Shown here: piece by piece, positions 36,875 through 47,216 of the stretch
Layout: every line of letters starts with the position of its first letter
Position numbering within the stretch: the first letter of the stretch is position 1
Assembly: GCA_038502055.1 (NCBI GenBank)
Contig: JAXRKN010000032.1
Coordinates: 992,001 to 1,056,000, forward strand
Direction of reading: 5' to 3'
Origin: Tanytarsus gracilentus
Taxonomy: Eukaryota; Arthropoda; Insecta; Diptera; Chironomidae
Length of the DNA: 64,000 nt
Program-made: the position numbers and the translations under genes
The notes under the pieces: model-generated
The model's database searches: none
Seen by the model: only the letters and a program-made list of their open reading frames with translations
Told to the model about the DNA's origin: nothing

Positions 36875-39800
36875 TTAGCCAAACGGAATCGGCTTTCCAG
36901 TGAATTTTGATATCAAAACTTTATATGATTTCAGTCCAAGTTGCAAAACAGTTTCGGTTTCACGAATAAATCGAGGATCATTTACTGCAAGATGTTTTAC
37001 ACTTCTCCATCTCATGATTGCATTTTCGAGTAGTTGTTCTAAATCTTCTTCATCAAAATGAATAAATCGTCTTTGTGGAAATGGAATTAAATTTTCTTTC
37101 TTTGCAAAAAGCTCCTCTGGAATGTAAACAAAAGTTGCGACTTTTGCTAATTGATTTTTCATCTCAATCAACTCAGGCTCGATGTGATCAAGCGACCTCC
37201 GCATGTCCTGGATTTTCTTCATATTGTCTTGAAAACTTTTGTTTGCGCCTTCAAATCGCTTCATATTTTTTTTCGCTGCAATTTAAATTATTTTACCAAC
37301 AAAATTTTATTTTATTTTAAAAATCTTACGTTTGCCTATGAAGAACTTCATTTTTGTAATGCTCATGTCAAAATCTTCAATTGCATTTTGCAAAATATTT
37401 TTAAAATTTTCTGCTTCTTTAACTTTTTTCCTGAACTTTTCCAACAACGCGATTTTTAATGTAGTTTGATTTTCATAAACGCGAAGTGTTTTCGGTCTAA
37501 GAGGCAACTGAGGACTGCTAGGTGGATGCAAAGCATTTTGGATTCTTTCCATAGCATTCGCCATTCGTTTGTCATAGTTTCGTTTTGTTAAACGTTGAGC
37601 TAGAAAAGAAGTGACTTCCCTCGTAGAACAATGAGTTCAAATTGAGCTCAAACATTGAACTATTTAGTTCAAATGAACTAAATTAGTTCGAATTGAATTC
37701 AATTCGAACTCAAATGTTGAACTCAGCCACTTTAGTTCAACATTTGAGTTCAAATTGAATTCAATTTGAACTCAATTGTTGAACTAAATTTCCATGTTGA
37801 ACTCTAAGGCTGAGTTCAAGATTTGAACAAGAATTTGAATTCAAGACTTGAACTAAATTTAAAGTTTTAGTTCAAAACTTGAACTCGATTTTAATTCAAG
37901 TCTTGAATTCAATTTGAATTCAAGTTTTGAACTAAAATTGGAGTATTTTGAATTAAATTTTATTTCAAATTTAATTCAAAACTTGAAGTCAATTTGAATT
38001 CAAAACTTGAACTAAAATTGGGGTATTTTGAAATAAACTTGAACTCAAATTTATTTCAAAACTTGAACTCGATTTGAATTAAAGACTTAGACAAAATTTT
38101 GGATTTTTAATATAAACTTTATTTCAAAAGTTGAACTCGATTTGAACTAAAGACTTAGACAAAATTTTGGGTTTTTAATATGAACTTTATTTAAAAACTT
38201 GAGCTCGATTTGAATTAAAGACTTAAACGAAATTTTGGGTTTTTAATATGAACTTTATTTAAAAACTTGAGCTCGATTTGAATTAAGGACTTGGACGAAA
38301 TTTTGTGTTGTTAATATAAACTTTATTTCAAATTTATTTCAAAACTTGAACTCGATTTGAATTGATTGAAGTCCTAAATTAAGATTTGTTCTTTGTTTAA
38401 TGTTAAAATAAATATTGGAATATTTATCTGATCCATAGTTTAATTATTAAAATAATTAGCAATTATATCTATTATATATATATGTGTTTTTTGACCGACA
38501 CTGATGATTTTCGGATCATATTGCACTCAAACAAGCAAAGATATCGCTGATAGTTATAATCGTCACTTTTAATTAGAAATGGAAATGGTTGATTTATATT
38601 TAGTTTCTTCAATTTTAAAAATTTTAATGTTTCCAAATGTAAACTTGCAAAAAACAATAGGAAAAAATAGAAAATTTTTGTTTATTAAAATTTAAATCAA
38701 AGGACAAAAAATATTTGAAATAGTTGGCAAATTGATATAAAAAATAAGAATGGTTTAAATATAGCTTTTAGCCAAAATGGATTTTAACATAAAGTTTCCT
38801 CGGTGGTCTCGTGGTTACGCGCGCGCTTAGCAAACAGGAGTCCTGAGTTCGAGTTCGAGTCGGCGCAGCAAAAAAGTAAGAAAAATTTTTAAGTACAAAA
38901 CTAATAAAAATTCCAATTTCTCTTCACACAGCAAAAAAGAATAAGTGCGAGCAAAAAAAAAGTTAGTTAAATTAACTAAAGGAACACTTGGAAAGTGGAA
39001 CAGTTCAAAAGTTGAATTCAAATTGAATTCAAAGGTTGAACTAAATTTTTTTTAATTTGAAAATTTGAGGGCAATTTGAGTTCAAATTTCAGTTCGAATT
39101 GAATTCAATTTGAGTTCAAATTTCAGTTCGAATTGAATTCAAATCGAAAATCGAGTTCAAATTTAGTTCAAACGTATATGGGCGAGTTCAACCGTTTTCA
39201 TACAAAAGCTTACCACGCGATTTGAACTGAACTGGATTTGAACTCAACATTTGAATTCAATTCGAACTCAAATAACACCCAAATTTGAACTCGTGTTCTA
39301 CCAGGGTTGGTCACGAATCCGACAGAAGTCTTAAGGGAAACTGCAGAATTTCTGCAGGTTTTCAAAATAAATTAAATCTCACGTGGTTCACGAATGGGTG
39401 CGATCACAATTGGACGTCTAATGGACAATGCAATTTTCGATGCTTTAAAACCTTGACGTTTAAGCTCAACAATAATTCTTCTCAGTTCATTCTTAAACTC
39501 TTCACTGTACCGAAGATTTTTGTTGCGAAATAAAACCATGTTGCAGAGCTGCATTAAGTTCTCGTTAACTTTTTGGAGTTTTGCTAAGCTAATTTTTAGA
39601 GATTCTTTTTCCAAAGCGATTTCTGCTTCAAGAGTTTCCGCTGGAATTCCAGCTGGATCCGACGTGTCATTTAATTGATCCTCAAAATCTGTAATTTTCT
39701 CCCGATTCATCGCAATTTCTTGCACATGAGTTTGTTGAAGTCTGAGAAGATAATTCACATTTTGTTTTGCTTCTCTTTCGACTAAACTGATGCTCGCAAT

Positions 39801-40538
39801 TGATGACTTGTTAAGATTTCGACTGTCGTTTAAAATTCTTGGTATTCTCGAAGTGTTTAATTTTGCTTGATTGGCGAATGACTGAACCAAATTTTGATTT
39901 GCTTCATTATGATTAGTTGCACCTTTTAACATTGCCATTTTTAAATTAGTTTCAATTGCTTTTAAATCCTGTTGATAAATGAAAATGTCTTCTCGTAGTT
40001 TTGCTATGTGATATAAATGAGTTTTAGCAGTTCTAGAGTCTACAAATTGAAGCTGTTTTTCTAACTTTTCCATTAATTGATGAATTCTTAGAAGTTTTAA
40101 TTTCTTTCTTTTCAAAGACATCGAAAGCTCTTCAACAGTTTGAAAATTAGTGGATTTATTAATTTCAGGATTTATAGACAGAGGAGCAAACTTGGGTTTT
40201 CGAGCAGGTGCATCCACCCACGATTTTCTTTTTTTCAACCCAATTGGTGTTTTAGGTGTGTCTGGAGCTGCTTGCGAGGTCGTTGGTTCACCAATATGCA
40301 AATTTTTTAATACTTTGCTTTTTTCGTTATATTTATTAATGGATTTGTTAATTGACTCGGAAGCTTTATTATAAAGACTTTTCAAATATAATTGACGTTT
40401 CTCATCTTTTCTCGGAATATTCTGAATTTTATTATTTAGCTCATTCCACGCCTGTTTTGCTTCAATAATTATTTTCTTTTGCTTTTCCAAATCTTTGAAC
40501 AGTTCGTAAAGTTCCTTTTTTGTTTCTGAATTAAACAT
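36875..40538 (-). CDS. Predicted coiled-coil protein, 608 aa, three exons (function unknown)
   Basis: The exons on the minus strand are 40538-39383, 37599-37330 and 37275-36875. Exon 1 leaves its frame at a GTGAGA donor (39382) in phase 1, five codons before an in-frame TAA at 39372. Exon 2 follows a TTTTCTAG acceptor in the matching phase. The second intron is 54 nt (GTAAGA...TTGCAG), also phase 1. All three exons then read through without a stop. The protein is rich in Lys, Glu, Gln, Leu and Asn. Heptad-like stretches lie at about residues 5-95, 140-200, 255-350 and 400-520. A Pro/Ser/Thr linker at about 97-125 contains KKRK-type basic residues. No enzyme motif is visible. Its size and architecture resemble cytoskeletal or mitotic complex subunits (for example augmin/HAUS or kinetochore proteins), but I cannot assign a family. 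The exons are confident as coding; the exon 1-2 join is inferred from frame agreement. Intron 1 carries a foldback element. Confidence 0.75.
37276..37329 (-). other. 54-nt intron 2 of the coiled-coil gene
   Basis: The donor GTAAGATT follows AAAC and the acceptor TTGCAG precedes CGAAAAAAAATATG. Both sides are in phase 1, creating a proline codon at the junction. The small size matches other introns in this window. Confidence 0.8.
38063..38370. repeat. 68-bp tandem repeat, about four copies, in the foldback element
   Basis: Units begin with TTGAACTCGATTTGAA or TTGAGCTCGATTTGAA at 38063, 38131, 38199, 38267 and 38346. The first three intervals are exactly 68 nt and the last is 79 nt because of an internal ATTTCAAATTT-type duplication. 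Each unit also holds GACTTAGAC/GACTTAAAC and TTTTTAATAT. The array shows recent local amplification in the left arm. Confidence 0.85.
38798..38872 (+). mobile_element. tRNA-like sequence, possible SINE head or tRNA pseudogene
   Basis: TGGTCTCGTGGTTACG resembles a pol III A box (TRGYnnAGTGG type). GAGTTCGAGTTCGAGTC about 45 nt on resembles a B box, apparently with an internal GTTCGA duplication. TTAGCAA could be an anticodon loop with AGC (Ala), but the flanking stem bases do not pair well, and a clean acceptor stem is missing. That fits a tRNA-derived SINE head or a decayed tRNA rather than a working gene. It is a GC-rich island in AT-rich DNA, inside the foldback element. The 3' end of the supposed SINE is not recognisable. 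Confidence 0.5.
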
Positions 40539-40648
40539 TTTTACAATTTTTTTTAACTGATAATTTTGGAAATAAAAATAAATTTAAATGAAAGTTTTTA
40601 AAAGCTTGTTAAGATTTTTTTAAACAGTAAATTGAGAATTTGTTGGAT
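40539..40648 (-). other. Proximal upstream region of the coiled-coil gene
   Basis: On the minus strand the start codon context is GTAAAAATG. No clear TATA box is seen within this 110-nt AT-rich stretch, which ends at the duplicated flank of a small retroposon insertion. Confidence 0.4.
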
Positions 40649-40672
40649 TACAAAAACTTATGAAAATTTTGA

Positions 40673-40751
40673 TTAGATTAGATTAGATTACAGTCAGGTA
40701 GCCACTCCCGAAGTAGGAAGACGTCCGACGCAACCTCTCATGATTGACCCG
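40673..40751 (-). mobile_element. 79-nt retroposon 3' fragment with (TAATC)n tail and about 24-nt target-site duplication
   Basis: The DNA at 40649-40672 and 40752-40775 is the same 24-nt sequence with one mismatch (TACAAAAACTTATGAAAA versus TACAAAAACTTTTGAAAA, then TTTTGA). Between the copies lies a GC-richer insert which, read on the minus strand, ends in TAATCTAATCTAA, a short-repeat tail. A long direct duplication plus a 3' repeat tail is the signature of target-primed reverse transcription by a LINE-type enzyme. The insert is therefore a SINE or severely 5'-truncated LINE. Its low divergence suggests a fairly recent event. It lies about 135 nt upstream of the coiled-coil gene's start codon, in the same orientation. 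Confidence 0.85.
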
Positions 40752-40775
40752 TACAAAAACTTTTGAAAATTTTGA

Positions 40776-43700
40776 ATTTTAAAATTGCTTTTGATCAAAT
40801 TTTAAAAATGTTTTTTGAAAAATTTTTAGAACAGTCTTTGGCAAATTTTTAAAATTAATTGTTGGCGAATTTTTAAAAATTCTTTCGAATAATTTTCAAT
40901 AGCTTTGTTTGGATTACAAAACATAAAACTGAGTTTTATAGTGAGACGTTTTGTATCATCACAATTGTGCACAACTTCAGCAAAAAGTAATTAAAATTGC
41001 AGCTGAAAATTTTAAAATTTTTTTATTCCATTTTGATTTTTTACAACCAAAAATAAATACTTTTTCATCTCTCACTCCCCCAAACCATTTCTGATGTTTT
41101 TCTTTTCAGCAACATACACTTTTTTATGTTTTTCTTTTTTTTGTAAAAAATCTCTTAAGAGTGGGAGCTCCCACCACCCTCTTGAGTTTAGTTTTCCTCG
41201 AGATTCGTTCGATGCTTCGGATTCTTCTTGTTCGCTCTTTCACTTGTATCCAACGGCATTGAAACACATAAAAAACATATAAAAAACCATTTTCGCGTTT
41301 CTCTAAACACTCTCTAGTCATATCATTGGGGGTGGCTGCCACCCATCAGCGAGGCTCACAAAACTTTCATGTTATTTTTTGATCTAAAAAAATTCGGAAA
41401 AGAAAGCAACGATGGAAATAAAATATAATGTAATGTAAAAAAATCTATAAAGTTACGACATTGTTGTTGAATATTTTCCTCTCTCTTACTTCATTTTTTA
41501 CAAGGCACGTTATTAGTGAAGCGAAAAAAATCGAATAGGATGCGCAGGGATTATGATGAGGAGAGAGGAAAAAAATTTAAATTACTAAAAATGTCTCATT
41601 TTGCAACCTCTGTTAGAGCTCTTTTACTGTTCTCACTCTCCAATTCCAATATAACTAAAGCATTTATCCCAACAAGCAAGCAACGGCAACAGCAGTCTCC
41701 CTCGCAATTTAAAAAAGGAATTATTTTCCTATATTTTTTACCATCTCCTATTCATTCTTCCTGTTTCTATAGAATTACGACGTCCTGAGCATCATTATAA
41801 CGAATGAATAGAAAAAACTAAACCCAACAACGCTGCTATTCTCTCATCTCGTAACTCAAACCTCACTATTTTGTCTCTCGCCCCCACCTTCACCTCATCA
41901 TCTAACGCTCGTTGCTGAAAAATGAGAAAAAATTTTGCCCGGAATTTATGCAAATAGATTTTTTGCTGCCGCTGCTATTACTGTTTTTTTTCGTTCATCC
42001 TTCGCTTGTATGATTGTGTAGTGTACTGAGAGAGCATACATATAAAAAAATATAATTACTATTACCATGATAACAGGCAAAATTCGATGATTTAGAAGCT
42101 GAGTGGTGCTGGGTGGAAAAAAGTGAGAGAGAGGGTGACAGGTTGATAGGTATGAGGAGATGAAACACACAAAAAAATTAATGTATTGCGAGGGGAGGGT
42201 TGTGTGTGATGATGTTGGAAAAAATTGGATTGTTAAAATAGAAAAAAAGAGAGAAAACTAATCAATAAAATTTAAATTAAAAAATTGTAACTGCTGCGTT
42301 TGAAAAATAATAAAAACTATACTCGCAACCCTCCGATGATGTTGATTGTATCTAAAGAAAACACATGTGTGCAACCTCCATCATATCTCTCACTGACTTA
42401 TTAATTATTGATAAGAAGTAGTAAAAAAATATAACGACTGTACCTCGAATATATCTCTCGTCATTTGAGATAGAATTTTTAATGCCGAATTTTTATTTTA
42501 CAGATGCGATGTTATGCGGTTGACAGTTGTGTGTGTGTTTTTCTTGTATATTTGAGAGACGTTTGTTGCTGCCAACATTAAATATTCATATCAAATTCGG
42601 AATTGAAAGAGACATAAAAAGTAAAATATTTTTTCTTCGAACAGAAAGTTTGCTTTCGATAGAAATATTTTTCAAGTTTTTTAACATGAAAATCTACAAA
42701 AAAAATTGAATTTTGAAAATATCCAAAATTTGATAAAAAAAATAAAAATTCTACTCAAAATTTGATTAGCATTAGTTTTTTTGACAACAATTTTAGTTCA
42801 AGAAAAATAAAATTAAAAAACCAAAATTTCAATTTTAAAAGGTGAAAATTTCAAGAAGATCAGAAAATTTAAAATCTAAAGACACAAAAAATCGCGATTA
42901 AAAATCATTTAGGCTAATTTTTCTGAAAGTTTTCATGTAACCACTTTTCTAAATTTTAAAATTAACCTCATAAAAGCAGAAAACTTTATGTGATCATAAA
43001 ACAAATCAAATTGCATGTTAGAATTCTTCTTAGTAGAGAGAGGAAAATTTTTTATGAAAATGATGCGCTATGTTATCAAAATTTACTATTATGCATTAAA
43101 TATGATTCTACAAACACGCAGCGAGCTATATGAGAATTTTTTATTAGTAATTTTTCAGTGCTTCGCTTCCTCTTACAAATTTCTTTTAGTACATTTTCAA
43201 CCATAAAAAGAGCGTTTTTTCTCTTTCGCTCAAATGTGCGTATTTTAAGCATCTTTTTTATGCGAAATACCGGCATAAAATTATAAAGAAAATGTGTTTT
43301 TGGGGAAATGAGAGGCAAAGCAAGAGCAAAATAAAAAGTTTAAAGGCAATGGCTTTTTTTATATGCTGTTGCCTCCATTTGCGAAAGTTCTATATCTTAC
43401 ATGGTAAAGCAGAGCGTTAGTAGCTTGAGATTTATAGGTGCACTAATATTGTCACACAGATTTATAGCCACAAATGGCACTAAAATGGGCCGGATTACGT
43501 GCATTAGAGAAGTGTAAGCTTTTAAAATGAAGGAAGAACTTAAAAAATGCGAGTTCAATCTAATTTCTTTAAAAATTTATGTTCGGCGTAAAAAAATGTT
43601 GAGCATCATAAAAAAAATATTTTACAATTTTTATTCAAAGTTGATAAGAAAAAGAAAATATTTAACAACTATGATAAAAAAAATTGAATGACTTTTTGCA

Positions 43701-46700
43701 GAGATCGCAACTTGGTCATCCTTTTGAAATAATATTTTTCTCGTTTAACATCCTTTTGGTCGTCCCCAGGAAAGAAATACACAGCAGCAAAAAAAAATTA
43801 TAGCGGAATTTATATCTTGGAAATAATAAAAATGCTTTAAAATATAAAAAGTAAGAATAAAAACATGCACAAGATGAATTTCCTCTTTTTATGCTTCTGA
43901 GTTATAATAAAATCAGCATTTTGAGCCATTCCATCAAGTTTTTACCACACGACTAAAAAGGTTGTTCATATTCTAATCCCTCCTGAAAATTATTACGCCA
44001 TCATGGTGGCATCGCATCCACGATCCAATGGCACAAACTTTTAGATATTTCTCTTATTCGAATTTAGCTCATTCATTTTCAGAATGAGATGAAAAAAGAG
44101 GGCGAAAGAAAGACATTAAAATTTTTTATTTCGTTCTTTTTTTTCTCTCTCTTCAAGATCATAAATATTTTACTACTGCGAGTCTCGTATACGAATTATT
44201 TATCTTTTTTTCTCCTTCTCTCTTGATTATATCCCATTGGCATGCGAACAACGTGGATGGCACAAATGGGGAATGAAATGCAAACAGCTCCATTGAGAGA
44301 GGGGCTTCATTGCAAAGATTTAAAGTCCACAAAAAAGATCGTTATAAAAAAGTTATACTTTTTCTAATAAAAACTGTTGTATAGTCCATCAATAACCCTA
44401 CAAGCATCGCAGGGAATATAAAGTCATTTCATCTAGTTTTTTTACTGGTCTTGATGGAAAATGAAGATTTCATCACGTCAACTTCTAAATAATTTTTATT
44501 TTGAACTTCATGATTTTCCTAAATATTTCGATAATTTTTGACATTCAATAATATTATTTTCATTTTCTTCACTCACACACTTTCAAATTCAACCTCTTGG
44601 ACTTCTTTAATTTCCTTGCGAAATTTTTCATTTGGTGCTTAGATTTATGGATCAATTTATGGGATCGTAATTTTTTCTCTCCTTTTTTTGAAATTACATT
44701 GCAGCCATTTGAACTGCTGCTGTTAATGAAAGTTTATATATCTTTTCTTCTTCTTTACTTTATATTGGAATTATTATTATTTTTTTTGCTCTTTCGCAAT
44801 TTTTTATAACGATGAAAAAACTTCGAACAGCCAATTTTTGGTAGCAGCAGTAAAAAGTTTTTAATGTTGAATTTTTTAGACTAAAACTTTCTTTTTTTCG
44901 TGAGTAAAATTTTTTGATAGACTTTTGCGAAAAAGAAATTAAAGAACTTTTAAGTGTTAAAATTATTCTGATGCATAAATAATTTTTTACAATTCTTCAA
45001 TCATTAAATTTTATAAACTTTACGATCATCAAAATTTCCATAGAACACCGAAAATTTCTCGATCGACATGACAATTTTCACACCACGAAAAGTAAGCCAA
45101 AGAAAAATTATTCAAAATAAACCTCACTGATTCCTTCTTATCCCATAAAACTTACGGACATGCGTGCCTGCATGTATTAGTGAGACACATTTCCCAAGAA
45201 AGAAAAAATTCGGCTTTCTCGCACTCTAAGAAGTCGTCGAATCAACAGAATAGTGAAAGTGAAAAAACACTGCGTTTCCTTCGTGACTTGTACATACTTT
45301 TTCGTTATCTTCGTAGGTGAACTCACACATTCAAAGACTTTTCCTTGTTGTGTACTTCGGATTTTTAAAATTTTCCATACATTTTTCAACGAAACTGCAA
45401 GAAATTTTAATAACAAAATTAGTTTGAGTTTAAAATAGTTTTGCTTTTTTATTTAATTATTTAATTTAAATTTCAATAATTAATGATTTTGCATTAGCTA
45501 ATTTTTTTTAATCATTTTCTTTATAAACTGAAAAACAAAATTTGAAAATTCTTTAGCAAGGACACGAGGGCGGAAAAAGTTGTTTATTGCTAAAGGAGTA
45601 GAATAAAAATTAAATAAACCATCAATAGATGGCGATTGTGTCAAGGATATTTATATTCACGTTCATACCGTTTTAAAATCATCCAAACTTCTTAAACATC
45701 CTGTAGATAAAATTTGACATTGAAAGATAAAATATTATTGGACATCTTTGTATGTAATGTTTTATTAATGGTTACATCTCAGAGTACAGAAAAGTTCAAG
45801 GAATAATTCTATTGTGTATTCATGGATATTTCGGTTTATTTCCAAATTGAACATTTTGAGATCATTTTTTTCTTCAGTGAAAAATGGTAAATGAGTGCAA
45901 TTGATTTTCATGCTATTACTTTTTTTTAAATATTTTTTAATGAGTTAAGGACATCTAAAATTACATCAATCCTGCTTAAGTAGGTAAAAAGACAATGTGA
46001 TTTCATTTTTTTTCTTTGATTTCTTATCTGTTAAAGGTTCAACTACATTTACTATATCTATGAAAGTTTTCTAACAACAAGTTAAGTTTTATGATTTTAA
46101 AGACATTTTTTAGAAGTCCAAAAAAATAAAAATTAACGGATTTTTGGAGTAAAAGATTTTTTGTTGCAAAAACGCTCTAAAATATGACCAAACACTTTTT
46201 TTTTATTGCCTCTCTAACATTTTTGCATTTAATGCATTGAATTTTCTAGCCAATCTCAAAGTGAATCGTCATTCCAACTTGGCACATTTTCTTTTTACTT
46301 TGGCATTCGAAAAACAATTTTTTTTTAAATTAATATAGTCGAGTGAAATAGATGTAGACAGATTTTTTTGAATCCTAAAATGTCTATCGCTTAAATATCA
46401 ACGCAGATTTTTTGAAAAAAATTTCCTACAATGCTAGCTAAAATCCACTTAAATTCGAGTTTCATGCGCAATATTTTCAATCTAATGAATTCAATTTCAT
46501 TTAAATAATTAAACAATAAATGGTTGTGAAAATATGCGACTAGACTGATGGAATTTAATGATTGCATTTTAAACTTTTTTCTAAAAATTTTCATAAGTAA
46601 ATTTCTTCTAATAAATTTAGGTTCAAAGTTTGACAAATTTTAAATTGCAATCATCAAACTCATTTTCATTTACAAAAAGTATTTTAAATTATTTTTCTTC

Positions 46701-47210
46701 TTTTTCTTTTCTTTTGTTATCAAAAACATTATTTAGCAATTTATCACTCATTTGACGAGGACGGCTGTGACATTAACCGAGGAAATTTTGATTACAGCAA
46801 TGTGTGTGTGATTGTGTGAGAGAAACAATTTAATACAAATTTTGGTCCTCACGTATAAAATAATTCCATGCTATTCTCTTCATAAGTTTTTGTGTGTGTT
46901 TAAAATTAATTATTGTTGCAAAGCATTTAAAAAAATTTAGTGAGCCAAATTAATGAAAATTTAATCAATTTTTTTTTGATATCACCAAATTTCTTTCTAT
47001 AAATTTTTTACGATAGACCCTAATTTTGTGATGCACACAAGATCAATACTTTTTCTCTAATGTATGCGGATTTTCTCACGTTTCCTTAATGTATTTTTGA
47101 CGCTAAAATTGTTTTTTTTCTCCAGCTTTAAATATTAATGGCTGATGAAAGCGAAGAAGAATCTTCGAGAGCGAGCTTAAAATGCTTTTTTGATTAATGG
47201 ACATGATGAA
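40776..47210. other. Non-coding AT-rich interval between the two minus-strand genes
   Basis: No supported gene. Frames are short and low in complexity. The interval should include the 5' regulatory DNA of the coiled-coil gene at its left end and any 3' UTR of the membrane-protein gene at its right end. No tRNA, snRNA, transposon end or long inverted repeat was seen. Confidence 0.55.
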
Positions 47211-47216
47211 TTTATT
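47211..47216 (-). terminator. AATAAA overlapping the stop codon of the membrane-protein gene
   Basis: On the minus strand AATAAA overlaps the TAA stop at 47215-47217. If used, the 3' UTR would be only some 15-30 nt. Other, more distal signals are possible. Confidence 0.3.

Larger units (their letters stand above)
37618..39306. mobile_element. Foldback-type inverted-repeat element (about 1.69 kb), TIR CCCTnGTAGAAC, in an intron
   Basis: The left end CCCTCGTAGAACAATGAGTT matches the complement of the right end, CCCTGGTAGAACACGAGTTC, continuing to AGTTCAAATT. The inverted similarity may begin slightly further out, with GTGAC at 37611 and GTCAC ending at 39314. The body is made of many imperfect copies of TTGAATTCAA / GAACTCAAATT, which is self-complementary, so both arms can pair. 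The centre, about 38370-38990, is mostly unique and contains a tRNA-like stretch. There is no transposase ORF. The target duplication is unclear (TT inside or GAA outside the extended ends). It is probably a non-autonomous DNA element; simple expansion of a palindromic repeat is the alternative. Confidence 0.7.
37600..39382 (-). other. 1783-nt intron 1 of the coiled-coil gene, enlarged by a foldback element
   Basis: The donor is GTGAGA at 39382 downward and the acceptor is TTTTCTAG ending at 37600. Removing the element (37618-39306, or 37611-39314 with the extended ends) leaves an intron under 100 nt, similar to the gene's 54-nt second intron. The insertion therefore seems to account for nearly all of its length. 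If this intron were retained, translation would end five residues on, giving a 388-aa short form without the C-terminal third. Confidence 0.7.

Noticed and set aside
39234..39243. Reverse-strand GTTCAAATCC resembling a tRNA B box
   Set aside because: It is one of the many GTTCAAAT words of the foldback element and has no A box or tRNA fold around it.
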